Below are positions 25,512 to 33,392 of a stretch of 37,076 bases of DNA, in pieces. The translations under genes were made by a program, and so were the position numbers. The notes under the pieces were generated by a model, which was not told the origin of the DNA, did not search any database, and was given only the letters and a program-made list of their open reading frames with translations. The stretch lies in IMG/VR virus record IMGVR_UViG_3300031999_006279, positions 1 to 37,076 of that record; one strand, 5' to 3'. The DNA comes from a virus. The number at the start of each line of letters is the position of its first letter. Position 1 is the stretch's first letter.

Positions 25512-26423
25512 TTATATTTTCGTTATTTCTTCCGCATATGCTTGCTTTATTATACCCTTTTTCCACATTTCAATTGGAAAATCTATACCATTATGACACA
25601 TTCCACCATTTAAAAATTTCACAACTTTTGTTTGATGTAATTCTGGCATTTCTATAGACTTTACAAAATTAACATCATTATCAAATATTACCACACATGA
25701 CTTATATTTTCTTTTATCTTTGTCTGGTTCTTGTTGATTTAGCCCAATTAAAAAATAATCTTTATTTTTCGCCATACCTTTTGCATATGATTTTTCATCT
25801 ATTGATATATTAAAACTTTCTTTTTGTTTGTTTAATAAATTAATTTTTACTAATTTTCCTTCTTTTGAATTTAATGTATATAAAAAATTTTTTTCTATTA
25901 TTATGTTGTGATTCTCAAAACCAATATTTTCATATTTATCAATAATTTCAAATTTTGAATTGCATTTTAAAATATAAGATGGATCCTTTCTATTGTGAAC
26001 GCACAAATAAAAATAATTATCCTTAAAATATATACTATTCATGTGATTAACATTTTCTATTTTTTGAGTATAAATTTTATATAAATTCCCATTTTCAACG
26101 CCTAAAACCTCAATGGTATTAAAATCTATATTACAAACAAATAACCTGTCTCTTAGATAATATAATTGATGTATATCTTTCCATTCTTTATTTAAAAAAA
26201 TTCTTATTTCATTGTTTTTATCAATACAAATTATAGAATCATTTTTGGATAAAAAAATATATTCCTTGCTCCAAGTAACACCAAAAAAATCTTGAGGCAC
26301 TAAACATTCTTCTTTTGTATTTACTACCCTAAAAAATGAAATAATTTTATCTTCAATTGAATCGTATATAAATAATCCAAAATTACTAACCACGCAAAAA
26401 TTAGGAATATTATCAATTTTCAT
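25512..26423 (-). CDS. Propeller-like protein of unknown role (303 aa)
   Basis: Beta-rich repeats of strand pairs separated by Asn/Asp/Lys turns (YIFLSKNDSIICIDKNNEIR, YFKDNYFYLCVHNRKDPSYI, NFLYTLNSKEGKLVKINL) suggest a six- or seven-bladed propeller without an SBBP signature. A sugar-operon protein family of similar look is known, but I cannot name this one. The start at 26423 (MKIDNIPNF) is preferred over 26444 because it overlaps the upstream TGA region in the manner usual here. The 3' end lies next to a sigma70 promoter. Confidence 0.55.
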   Translation of the reverse strand: MKIDNIPNFCVVSNFGLFIYDSIEDKIISFFRVVNTKEECLVPQDFFGVTWSKEYIFLSKNDSIICIDKNNEIRIFLNKEWKDIHQLYYLRDRLFVCNIDFNTIEVLGVENGNLYKIYTQKIENVNHMNSIYFKDNYFYLCVHNRKDPSYILKCNSKFEIIDKYENIGFENHNIIIEKNFLYTLNSKEGKLVKINLLNKQKESFNISIDEKSYAKGMAKNKDYFLIGLNQQEPDKDKRKYKSCVVIFDNDVNFVKSIEMPELHQTKVVKFLNGGMCHNGIDFPIEMWKKGIIKQAYAEEITKI

Positions 26424-26997
26424 AATAATCTCTATATTCTTCACATTCTTCTATCTCATCTACCGATCTTTTTTCTGTTCTATATTCAATTGTATCTTCA
26501 ACAGGATCTCCGCATTCTAATGCATGTTGGGTAAAAAAATGTCCTGTTGAATGATCTTGCGGTGCATCTCCAAAATAATAATATTCAATAGTATGCAATA
26601 ATTCGTGCCCCAGGGGTGAAATGCCTAAACATGAATAATATTCCACATAAATAGACCAACCATCATAATTAACACCACTAACCCAATCTTCACATGAATA
26701 TAAATCATTTCCAGGGGATTTTACAGTTTTACAATTAAGAGATAGATTGCCATCGATAAAATGAACAACAACCTCTTCTTCTTCAAATATTTTAGAAAAA
26801 TCCTTCATATAAAAATAATATTTTTGAGTTTCTTCTTCTAATATTTTTACAATCAAATCTATATCTTTTGAATCAACTTTTAATCCTTCTTCAGTACAAA
26901 CTTGTATTCCGGATGTTACATAAATATTTTCACACTCAATTGATATTTTCCCTCCACATGAAAAAAGAAAAATAAATAACAAACTAAAATATTTCAT
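26413..26997 (-). CDS. Lipoprotein with HExxH metallopeptidase motif (194 aa)
   Basis: Signal peptide with lipobox: KYFSLLFIFLFSCGG, Cys14 being the lipidation site. The rest is acidic with several cysteines. Residues 131-135 are HELLH (HExxH), inside GHELLHTIEYYYFG, followed by H149 and H153 (DHSTGHFF), either of which could be the third zinc ligand. So a membrane-anchored zinc peptidase is likely, displayed in the periplasm or on the outer membrane of the infected cell. The family is not recognised. The start overlaps the end of the AroE-like gene. Possible roles: superinfection exclusion, surface remodelling or host defence evasion. Confidence 0.65.
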   Translation of the reverse strand: MKYFSLLFIFLFSCGGKISIECENIYVTSGIQVCTEEGLKVDSKDIDLIVKILEEETQKYYFYMKDFSKIFEEEEVVVHFIDGNLSLNCKTVKSPGNDLYSCEDWVSGVNYDGWSIYVEYYSCLGISPLGHELLHTIEYYYFGDAPQDHSTGHFFTQHALECGDPVEDTIEYRTEKRSVDEIEECEEYRDYYEN

Positions 26998-27757
26998 GAT
27001 TATTATCCTTCATTTTATTTAACATAAAATCTCTATCTATTTCTTGATCTGTATAAATTTTAAACTGCTCCATTGAATTTTCAAACTGCATGCTTGAACC
27101 ACAAACATATTTTTTATTTAATTTTCTTGCAATTTTTAAAAGATTACTTTCATTATTTGGAACAACATCAAAAATATATTTATATCTACTTACTATCTCT
27201 TCTGTAAAAACTTTATCTTCAACCCCTTCCATTCCAATTGGCGTTGCATTTATCAGGAAATCCGCTTCAAAAAAATTATTTTTATTTTTTTTATGTTCTA
27301 TTTCTTTTTTATTTAATATGTAACTTATTGAATTTGAAATTGCACCTGTTCCATAAACATATGCAGTTTTACTATCATTTAACAAGTTTTCACACACTCT
27401 CTCAAAAGCAATATGATCTGTATTGTAACAGTATGGGAAATATTTATCTCTAAAAACCAATGTGTTTATATTGCCAATATTTCTAATTATATCTTTGTTA
27501 TAATCTTCAATGTTAACGTCAACAGACGCTATTCTTTTAAATGGCATGCTTATTGACATACCTGACGTTCCCATGTCTTTATGGATTGATATAAATCTAT
27601 TAAATTTTACTGTATTTAAAAAAGATTCATCCAATTTTAACGGTTTATAAATTGCATCAATTCCTATTTTTTCAAACGCTAAATTAAAAAAAGTTGCTCC
27701 AAAATTGCCCGGTTTAGACGAAATAGAATAAAAAATCTTGGTATTTTTATTTATCAT
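26984..27757 (-). CDS. aroE: Shikimate dehydrogenase-like protein (257 aa)
   Basis: AroE family by several motifs: FYSISSKPGNFGATFFN (N-terminal substrate loop), SISMPFK with catalytic Lys74, NINTL (97-101), YNTD with Asp114, the NAD(P)-binding GTGAIS (136-141) and LINATPIGM. All key residues are present, so an active reductase is plausible. The N-terminal serines are spaced differently from classic AroE, so the substrate may be a relative such as a quinate- or amino-shikimate-type compound. Start overlaps the stop of the KdsC-like gene (TAATG). An internal sigma70 promoter in that gene would start transcription at or near this ATG. Confidence 0.78.
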   Translation of the reverse strand: MINKNTKIFYSISSKPGNFGATFFNLAFEKIGIDAIYKPLKLDESFLNTVKFNRFISIHKDMGTSGMSISMPFKRIASVDVNIEDYNKDIIRNIGNINTLVFRDKYFPYCYNTDHIAFERVCENLLNDSKTAYVYGTGAISNSISYILNKKEIEHKKNKNNFFEADFLINATPIGMEGVEDKVFTEEIVSRYKYIFDVVPNNESNLLKIARKLNKKYVCGSSMQFENSMEQFKIYTDQEIDRDFMLNKMKDNNHEIF

Positions 27758-28245
27758 TACTCGATAATAGCATAAATTTTATATTTGTCAAGTAAAAAAA
27801 GAATTGTTTCGGCAACGGCACGTTCGCCACCTTTTCGTTGAATAATTATATCGGCTGATTTTTTTACATGATCAAGAGCATCAACCACTGTTATGCCCAA
27901 ATTTGCCTGTTTTAAACTATAATAGTCAGCCCATCCATCACCCATAAATATAATATGTTCTATTGGATATTTTTCTCTAATCCATTCCCAACGCTCATGT
28001 GGTTTGCCTGAAACTAAATCGAGTTTTAGACCCATTTCTTCCACTATTCTTTTTTGAGTAATTGGAAATCCTCTTTTGTCGGCTGTTATAATATTTACCT
28101 TGATGAAGTTACTCAATTCTTTTAATAAATCAAAGTCATCCGGGCCAAAACATTTTAAATATTTCCCTTCTTTAGTGTAATACATTTTGCCATCTGTTAA
28201 AATACCGTCAAAATCTAAAACAAAAACTAAATCTTTTTTGAGCAT
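27757..28245 (-). CDS. KdsC-type HAD phosphatase (162 aa)
   Basis: HAD phosphatase of the KdsC/CMP-sugar-associated class without a cap domain. Motif I DFDGILTDG with Asp11 and Asp13, motif II in IITADKRG (53-60), motif III GDGWAD with Asp103 and Asp107, and the C-terminal GGERAVAETI that closes the active site in KdsC. Typical substrates are KDO-8-phosphate or other sugar phosphates. Here it could supply the phosphatase step of the heptose route (normally done by a different HAD, GmhB) or make KDO-like sugar. It lies between the transketolase and AroE-like genes. Confidence 0.82.
   Translation of the reverse strand: MLKKDLVFVLDFDGILTDGKMYYTKEGKYLKCFGPDDFDLLKELSNFIKVNIITADKRGFPITQKRIVEEMGLKLDLVSGKPHERWEWIREKYPIEHIIFMGDGWADYYSLKQANLGITVVDALDHVKKSADIIIQRKGGERAVAETILFLLDKYKIYAIIE
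27764..27791 (-). promoter_or_regulatory. Sigma70-like promoter, TTGACA-N16-TATTAT
   Basis: TTGACA (27791-27786), 16-base spacer, TATTAT (27769-27764) with an extended TG (ATGCTATTAT). It is inside the end of the KdsC-like gene. The predicted start falls at or next to the ATG at 27757, which would make the AroE-like message leaderless. As it lies in coding sequence, chance is harder to exclude. Confidence 0.55.
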
Positions 28246-28246
28246 G

Positions 28247-29179
28247 TTATTCTATTATTTTAAAAATTCTTTTTACCAATTGTTCAACACTTAACCCATA
28301 TTTATCATATAAATCACTTGGAGCACCTGATTCAGGAAATTCATCATCTATACCTATTCTAATTAATCCGACTGGACAATACTCCGTTAAAACCTCAGAA
28401 ACTATAGAGCCCAGGCCACCTACAATGCTGTGATCCTCAATTGTGAATAATTTTTTTGTCTCTCTTGCACATTTTACTATAACTGCCTTGTCTATTGGTT
28501 TTAAAGTTTGGAAATTAATAACTCTAACTGTAAAACCCGTAAGTTTCTCAACCAATATTGCCGCCTCAAGAACATCTGATATTATACATCCCGTTGAAAA
28601 TAATGTTATATCATTTCCTTGTTTTACGATCATGGCTTTACCAAATTGAAATGGCGTATCAAATTCTTCAAATATATCTACAACAGGCTGTCTACCCAAT
28701 CTTAGATAATACGGAGAATCCAAATTCGTTTCGCATAAATAATTTACAATTTTTATTGTTTCGTTGTAGGTAGATGGATTTAAAATTTTCATATTTGGTA
28801 AAGATCTCATTATGCTCAAATCTTCAAGGCCCATTTGAGTGACACCATCTTTTCCTATTGCCATTCCAACATGACTTCCTACTAAAACAACCGGCCTATT
28901 TGGATATGCTATGCTACAACGAATGATATCGTACCTCCCGGTGAGAAACGATGCAAATGAAGCTAAAAAAACTTTATACCCATATTCTGATAATCCCGAC
29001 GCTACACCGATCATATTTGCTTCTGCAATGCCCATTTGAAAAAATCTATCCGAATCTGTCTTCTTAAAATCTGCAATTTTTGTAGCCTTCCCCAAATCCG
29101 CATCCAATGCTATAATATTATCATATTTTTCGCCCATTAAGGCTAGTTGATGTCCAAATGCGTCTCTTGTTGATTTCAT
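28247..29179 (-). CDS. Transketolase C-terminal half (310 aa)
   Basis: Second subunit of a split transketolase: pyrimidine-binding and C-terminal domains. FQMGIAEANMIGVASGLS contains the catalytic Glu53; SHVGMAIGKDGVTQMGLEDL (102-121) is the family's substrate loop; the C-terminal domain follows from about 185 (FSTGCIISDVLEAAILVEKL). The partner N-terminal half is the next gene upstream (29189). Split transketolases are usual in archaea and some bacteria. The start has AGGAATATTAT before ATG 29179. The pair would transfer two-carbon units and could make sedoheptulose 7-phosphate, the precursor for the heptose route. Confidence 0.88.
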   Translation of the reverse strand: MKSTRDAFGHQLALMGEKYDNIIALDADLGKATKIADFKKTDSDRFFQMGIAEANMIGVASGLSEYGYKVFLASFASFLTGRYDIIRCSIAYPNRPVVLVGSHVGMAIGKDGVTQMGLEDLSIMRSLPNMKILNPSTYNETIKIVNYLCETNLDSPYYLRLGRQPVVDIFEEFDTPFQFGKAMIVKQGNDITLFSTGCIISDVLEAAILVEKLTGFTVRVINFQTLKPIDKAVIVKCARETKKLFTIEDHSIVGGLGSIVSEVLTEYCPVGLIRIGIDDEFPESGAPSDLYDKYGLSVEQLVKRIFKIIE

Positions 29180-29188
29180 ATAATATTC

Positions 29189-30547
29189 CTATTTATAAAT
29201 CTGCAAAAATTCTTCCAACGATATTAAATTTAACCATTTACTTTTATTTTCTTGAAATTTTTTCCATTCTACAGTTGAACCATTCACGTCTATTGGTTTT
29301 TGTGAACCTTTTCTTATTATTCCACATCCACAAAACTTTTCAACAACTCTCATTTCTAAGTCGCTTCTTGTTGCTCTTAAATCCAACCACGCCCTCCAAC
29401 ACGAACCACTTGACGAATCAAGATCGTCAGATGGCAAATCCATAGATGGATCAATATCGTGACAAACAATAATTCCATTTGGATTGAGAAATTTGAGAGA
29501 ATTCTGCACATCTCTTATAACTTGCTGTTCTTCGTGTTTTCCATCAATAAAAACTATATCAAAATATTGCGAATTAATCTTAAAAAAATCATCTGATTTT
29601 AAATTATAATTAATACCAGGATACCTGTTGCTCGGATCAACACCTACCTTACAATCGCACTCTATTCTTTCAAAATTATAACCCTCAGCCACACCTATTT
29701 CAAGGTATGATTTAAAATCATAAGTGCTGATTAAATAACTAATTAAACCTTCATGACCCATAATTAAACCTTCGTATTTCATCTTTCTCTCCAATATTTT
29801 ATGCGCCATTAAATATTCTTCTTTGGATGGTACTTTACTATGCCATTCAGGATTTTCCATAAAATACACACCATTTCCTTTTATAGTTTTTAAAATTAAA
29901 CATAAGGGTTTGTCTGTAATATTTTTTAATTCTTTTTTTATTGTGTTCATGTTGTGACCATATTTAAGTCTACAATCCCAACCAAATGAACAAATTTTTT
30001 CCTGTAAATTATCATATATATTCAACACATCTTTTACTTTTCCTTCGCTTTGTGCTCTATTCCAATCCACAATACAAATCAAATTTTTTAAATTCAATTT
30101 TGGAAAATACATAAGAGCTTCCCAAATTTGTCCCTCTTGCATTTCTCCATCGCCCAATACGCAAAATACTATTCCGTCTTCTTTTCTTAAATGTTTTCCT
30201 AAAGCGTGCCCTATTGCAATACTTAGACCTTGTCCTAACGATCCTGTTGTTGCATCCATCAATGGTAGTCTTACTTTGTCCGGGTGGCCTTGTAATGGTG
30301 AATTTATTTCCCTAAAAGACGCTAAATCTCTATCACTAATTTTTCCAACTTCATGCAATGCTGCATAAATAATTGGAACAGCGTGGCCTTTTGATAAAAT
30401 TAACTTGTCCTTTCCGCACATATCATAGTCCGAAAATAACACGGACACCAATTCCGCTATAGAAAATGACCCTCCAATATGCCCGGATTTCTTTTGATAA
30501 ACCATATCCAAAACTTTGCTTTTTAATTTGTTTGGACTAATGTACAT
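29189..30547 (-). CDS. Transketolase N-terminal half fused to a SAM methyltransferase domain (452 aa)
   Basis: Residues 1-250 are the thiamine diphosphate-binding half of transketolase: GHIGGSFSIAEL (22-33), LSKGH, ATTGSLGQGLS, GDGEMQEGQ (132-140) and DWN (161-163). Residues 256-452 form a class I methyltransferase of the Methyltransf_24 kind: YLEIGVAEGYNFERI, FDIVFIDGKHEEQQV, GIIVCHDIDPS. The junction contains Met256 (ATG 29782) preceded by GGAGAGAAAG, a good ribosome site, so a stand-alone methyltransferase could be made as well. The 5' end overlaps the GmhA-like gene; the C-terminal transketolase half follows ten bases later. No such fusion is known to me. Confidence 0.82.
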   Translation of the reverse strand: MYISPNKLKSKVLDMVYQKKSGHIGGSFSIAELVSVLFSDYDMCGKDKLILSKGHAVPIIYAALHEVGKISDRDLASFREINSPLQGHPDKVRLPLMDATTGSLGQGLSIAIGHALGKHLRKEDGIVFCVLGDGEMQEGQIWEALMYFPKLNLKNLICIVDWNRAQSEGKVKDVLNIYDNLQEKICSFGWDCRLKYGHNMNTIKKELKNITDKPLCLILKTIKGNGVYFMENPEWHSKVPSKEEYLMAHKILERKMKYEGLIMGHEGLISYLISTYDFKSYLEIGVAEGYNFERIECDCKVGVDPSNRYPGINYNLKSDDFFKINSQYFDIVFIDGKHEEQQVIRDVQNSLKFLNPNGIIVCHDIDPSMDLPSDDLDSSSGSCWRAWLDLRATRSDLEMRVVEKFCGCGIIRKGSQKPIDVNGSTVEWKKFQENKSKWLNLISLEEFLQIYK

Positions 30548-31169
30548 TTTGAACCTTCTCTTTTAATAGACCAACTGCAATGTGTGTTAAGCTTGACAAT
30601 AAATCTTCATAATAAAAGTTGGCATTATTGTTTCCTATTTGACCAGGAAACTCTGATTTAATATCCAATGAAATTACTAAATCAGCAAAAGCATTACAAT
30701 TGTTAATTAAATTTCTTGTAAATAAAATGTTTTTCATTTTCTTTTCTTTTGCTGTTTTAAACGCTTCTAAAACGTTTTTTGAATTACCAGAACCTGACGT
30801 TCCTATTAGTATGTCGCCATCACTACCTTGATATTTTAATTGCTCACTAAATACATAAATAAAGCCCAAATCATTTGTAATTCCAGTTAAAGTTGCTTGA
30901 TCGCTGCATAAATTTACACATTTAAATCCATTCCTTTGAACATTTTGAATGCCCTTGTTATCACTAGTGAATGGATGCATGTTGAAATCTACAACTAAAT
31001 TTTGAACCGATGCGCAATTTCCACCGTTCCCACATGCAAAAACTGTTCTTTCGTTTTCATAAGCTTCAAAAATCATTTCAACAAATTCGGCAATTTTTTG
31101 AACAGGTAAACTATTAAAAGCTTCAATAGACTCTTTTTTATATAAATTTATTAATTTTTTTATGTTCAT
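30537..31169 (-). CDS. gmhA: GmhA-like sedoheptulose-7-phosphate isomerase (210 aa)
   Basis: SIS-domain isomerase converting sedoheptulose 7-phosphate to D-glycero-D-manno-heptose 7-phosphate, the entry step to activated heptose. Residues 44-62 (FACGNGGNCASVQNLVVDF) and 123-130 (GTSGSGNS) are the phosphate-binding signatures of GmhA. The length is close to the usual 190-200. ATG 31169 overlaps the TGA of the cupin gene, and the 3' end overlaps the transketolase gene that would produce its substrate. Confidence 0.85.
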   Translation of the reverse strand: MNIKKLINLYKKESIEAFNSLPVQKIAEFVEMIFEAYENERTVFACGNGGNCASVQNLVVDFNMHPFTSDNKGIQNVQRNGFKCVNLCSDQATLTGITNDLGFIYVFSEQLKYQGSDGDILIGTSGSGNSKNVLEAFKTAKEKKMKNILFTRNLINNCNAFADLVISLDIKSEFPGQIGNNNANFYYEDLLSSLTHIAVGLLKEKVQNVH

Positions 31170-31621
31170 TTATTTTTATGTTCCTTTTCTATTTTTCCGT
31201 CTTTTCTGTCGTATTCATCTTCAAACCTTTTTACGTCATTTAAATGAGGGGTTGAAACTTCTAAAGCAGTGTAATCTGTTAATGCAATAACTCTATGTTT
31301 AGTTTTCAACGGGACTGACCACCCTTCTCCTGCTTTATAAATTCTCTCTTCCATTTCTCCGTTTTCGTTTTCAAGTAAAACCTTTGCTTTTCCTTTTATA
31401 ATATAATTTGTTTCATATTTTTTAACATGCAATTGTAAACTACTTTTAAATCCTTTTTTCATATTGATAATCTTGTATGCATATACTGAGTTTAGTTCAA
31501 TCCAACATTCATTTCCCCATGGTTTATTGACAATATAATTCCCAATATCTAATTTATTTTTTTTTGTATTATCAATTTTTTCTTTATATTGATCAAGTGC
31601 TTCTTTAATCATCTTGTCCAT
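31166..31621 (-). CDS. ManC-type cupin, sugar-phosphate isomerase-like (151 aa)
   Basis: A single cupin like the C-terminal isomerase part of ManC/AlgA. The VNKPWGNECWIELN motif (31-44) and KSSLQLHVKKYETNYIIKGKA, GEGWSVPLKTKHRV, TALEVSTP follow the family pattern with metal-binding His residues. The sequence resembles the cupin at 20043 but differs in length and N-terminus. Ribosome site AAGGAGACAAA before ATG 31621. Likely acts on a hexose or heptose phosphate in the same route as GmhA. Confidence 0.75.
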   Translation of the reverse strand: MDKMIKEALDQYKEKIDNTKKNKLDIGNYIVNKPWGNECWIELNSVYAYKIINMKKGFKSSLQLHVKKYETNYIIKGKAKVLLENENGEMEERIYKAGEGWSVPLKTKHRVIALTDYTALEVSTPHLNDVKRFEDEYDRKDGKIEKEHKNK

Positions 31622-31630
31622 TTTGTCTCC

Positions 31631-32569
31631 TTATGGAATGCATTTTCCATATTTTATCATATTCTCAAAATACATCAAATATTTTTGAGCAGCTACATGA
31701 TAATGAAAATTTTGCATAGCAAAATCCCTACAATCTTGTGGATTTATTTTTCCAATATTAACAATTGCTCTTGTAACATCCAGCTCACTTGTGCATAAAA
31801 ACCCCGTTTTATTATGAACAACTATCTCAGGAAATGAAGAATGATTAAAGCAAATTATCGGGGTTCCGGAAATAGACGATTCGGCCACTACAAGGGGGCA
31901 CGCATCACTAATTCTGCTCAAAATAAACACTCCCTTTGCATTGGCAATAACATTTGCTTTTTCAAGTCCATTTACTGGACCTAAATATTCTATTTTACTA
32001 TTGCACATTGATTTTACATAATTTATAATTTCTTGATTTTTTCCTGTACCAGCTATTTTCAAGTTAAATTTCAATTTTTGAGCAAGTTGGATAGTTGTTG
32101 CTAATCCTTTTGACTCTCCCCAATCTGTTCCTCCGATCCATAAAAAATAATTTTCTTTTTTTTCTTTGTACGCGAAATCTGCGGGATCTACACAAGAATG
32201 AACAAAGGCGGGATTTTCGCTCAAATCACTCACAAACTTACTAACACAAATCATTCTCGAATCATTGTGCCAAAAAGATTTAGGAGGATCTTGACAACCG
32301 CCATGTATCGTTGAAACAAAGGGTAATTTCCATGAAGGATATATTTTATTATATTCTTCGGGTGTTCCCCCGTGTACATGAACGATATCAAAATTTGAAG
32401 GTATTTTATCAACAATTGGCGCTGGCATATTCGTTGAGTCTAAATTTACATGCATAACAACTTCATGACCCAATTCAATAAATGCTTTTGTTAAAGCTTC
32501 AACTACTCTTTCAGACCCTGCGCTATTTTTTGCGAGTCCTGTATATCTACAATTTTCTACGATTTTCAT
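31631..32569 (-). CDS. Family 4-type glycosyltransferase (312 aa)
   Basis: GT-B fold transferase. N-terminal acceptor-side pattern GSERVVEALTKAFIELGHEV, middle FDIVHVHGG, then the donor-side half with FLWIGGTDWGESKGLATTIQ, KIAGTGKNQE, EYLGPVNGLEKANVIANAKG and the conserved acidic motif in LVVAESSISGTPIICFNHS, as in GT4. It is slightly shorter than average. Its start (TAATG with the stop of the endonuclease upstream) was rebuilt by an insertion: a decayed copy of the same start, MKIVENC, is present 824 bases upstream at 33392. Confidence 0.85.
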   Translation of the reverse strand: MKIVENCRYTGLAKNSAGSERVVEALTKAFIELGHEVVMHVNLDSTNMPAPIVDKIPSNFDIVHVHGGTPEEYNKIYPSWKLPFVSTIHGGCQDPPKSFWHNDSRMICVSKFVSDLSENPAFVHSCVDPADFAYKEKKENYFLWIGGTDWGESKGLATTIQLAQKLKFNLKIAGTGKNQEIINYVKSMCNSKIEYLGPVNGLEKANVIANAKGVFILSRISDACPLVVAESSISGTPIICFNHSSFPEIVVHNKTGFLCTSELDVTRAIVNIGKINPQDCRDFAMQNFHYHVAAQKYLMYFENMIKYGKCIP

Positions 32570-33324
32570 TATAAAATTCCCATTTGTTTTAAAACTAATT
32601 CATTCCACAATTCACTGTTTGGGTGTTCGGCGCGAAACCAATCCCATTTTTCTTTAGCGTCTTTGCGGAAATAGCCTTTAATTTCAATATATTTGTCTTC
32701 ATCGGGAAGATAGGCGTCTGGGAAATAAATATGATCATTTGGCATTTTGAATCCTTGCGGATGCCAAACATAGTTGATCTTGTTTTCGTTCCAATACGAA
32801 ACAACCTTTGGTTCATAACTTGCAACACAAACAATTTCCTCTCCCGTTTTCCAATGATAAAGAATTGTTTTATTTGCTTGAGATTTTAATATTTTTTTCA
32901 TTATTTTTTCATTTTTTGATGGATTATCAACACCATATTTTTCTAAGCAAGTTTGCTTTGACAGTTCCTTGGTTGAGCACCCGCAAGATCGTATTCTTCC
33001 TTGCGACAAATATGTAGCAGTTACTTCTTTTACTTTTCCGCAATCACACAAACAAATCCAATAGTTATCTCTTGATTTTCCTCTTCTTGTTGACAATTCT
33101 AATACTTTTAATTTTCCTATTTTTCTTCCTTTCAAATTTAATGACATTTTTTCTTTTCTAAAACATCCACAAGATTTAGAAATATTTCTTATTAAAGATT
33201 CTTCTTCAATTTTTTTTTCAACTCCACAATCACACCAACAAATCCAATAAGTACGATTATTTTCCCTAATCCTACTTTTTGCTACTAATTTTCCAAATCT
33301 TTTATTTTTCAAATCTCTTGACAT
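32569..33324 (-). CDS. PD-(D/E)xK-like homing endonuclease with zinc-finger repeats (251 aa)
   Basis: Two N-terminal repeats with the pattern GKL...YWIC(W/L)CDCG...SCGC (residues 11-54 and 70-116), probably small zinc-binding DNA-recognition units. A NUMOD-like motif KYGVDNPSKNEK is at 129-140. The C-terminal nuclease has D203 (YFPDAYLP), E214 and K216 (YIEIKG), and closes with KWDWFRAEHPNSELW, closely like the endonuclease at 11348. It is inserted at the beginning of the GT4 gene. A palindromic TATTTATAAATA lies about six bases before its start. Confidence 0.78.
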   Translation of the reverse strand: MSRDLKNKRFGKLVAKSRIRENNRTYWICWCDCGVEKKIEEESLIRNISKSCGCFRKEKMSLNLKGRKIGKLKVLELSTRRGKSRDNYWICLCDCGKVKEVTATYLSQGRIRSCGCSTKELSKQTCLEKYGVDNPSKNEKIMKKILKSQANKTILYHWKTGEEIVCVASYEPKVVSYWNENKINYVWHPQGFKMPNDHIYFPDAYLPDEDKYIEIKGYFRKDAKEKWDWFRAEHPNSELWNELVLKQMGIL

Positions 33325-33341
33325 AATATTTATAAATAATA

Positions 33342-33392
33342 TTAAAAAACAAATTTTGTAAATATATAATTACAATTTTCTACAATTTTCAT
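33342..33392 (-). pseudogene. Remnant of the GT4 gene start
   Basis: A 16-codon frame beginning MKIVENC and ending in TAA. Its ATG overlaps the stop of the upstream glycosyltransferase as TAATG. The first seven residues equal the start of the intact GT4 protein (MKIVENC), which points to an original GT2-GT4 junction split by the endonuclease insertion. Confidence 0.7.

Noticed and set aside
29190-29197. TATAAATA late promoter before the transketolase C-terminal gene
   Set aside because: It lies at the stop codon of the upstream gene, only 11 bases from the ATG, too close for a leader with the ribosome site AGGA.
33328-33345. Palindrome TATTTATAAATA as a bidirectional late promoter
   Set aside because: No plus-strand gene exists there and the minus-strand ATG is about six bases away; in AT-rich DNA such a palindrome is weak evidence.
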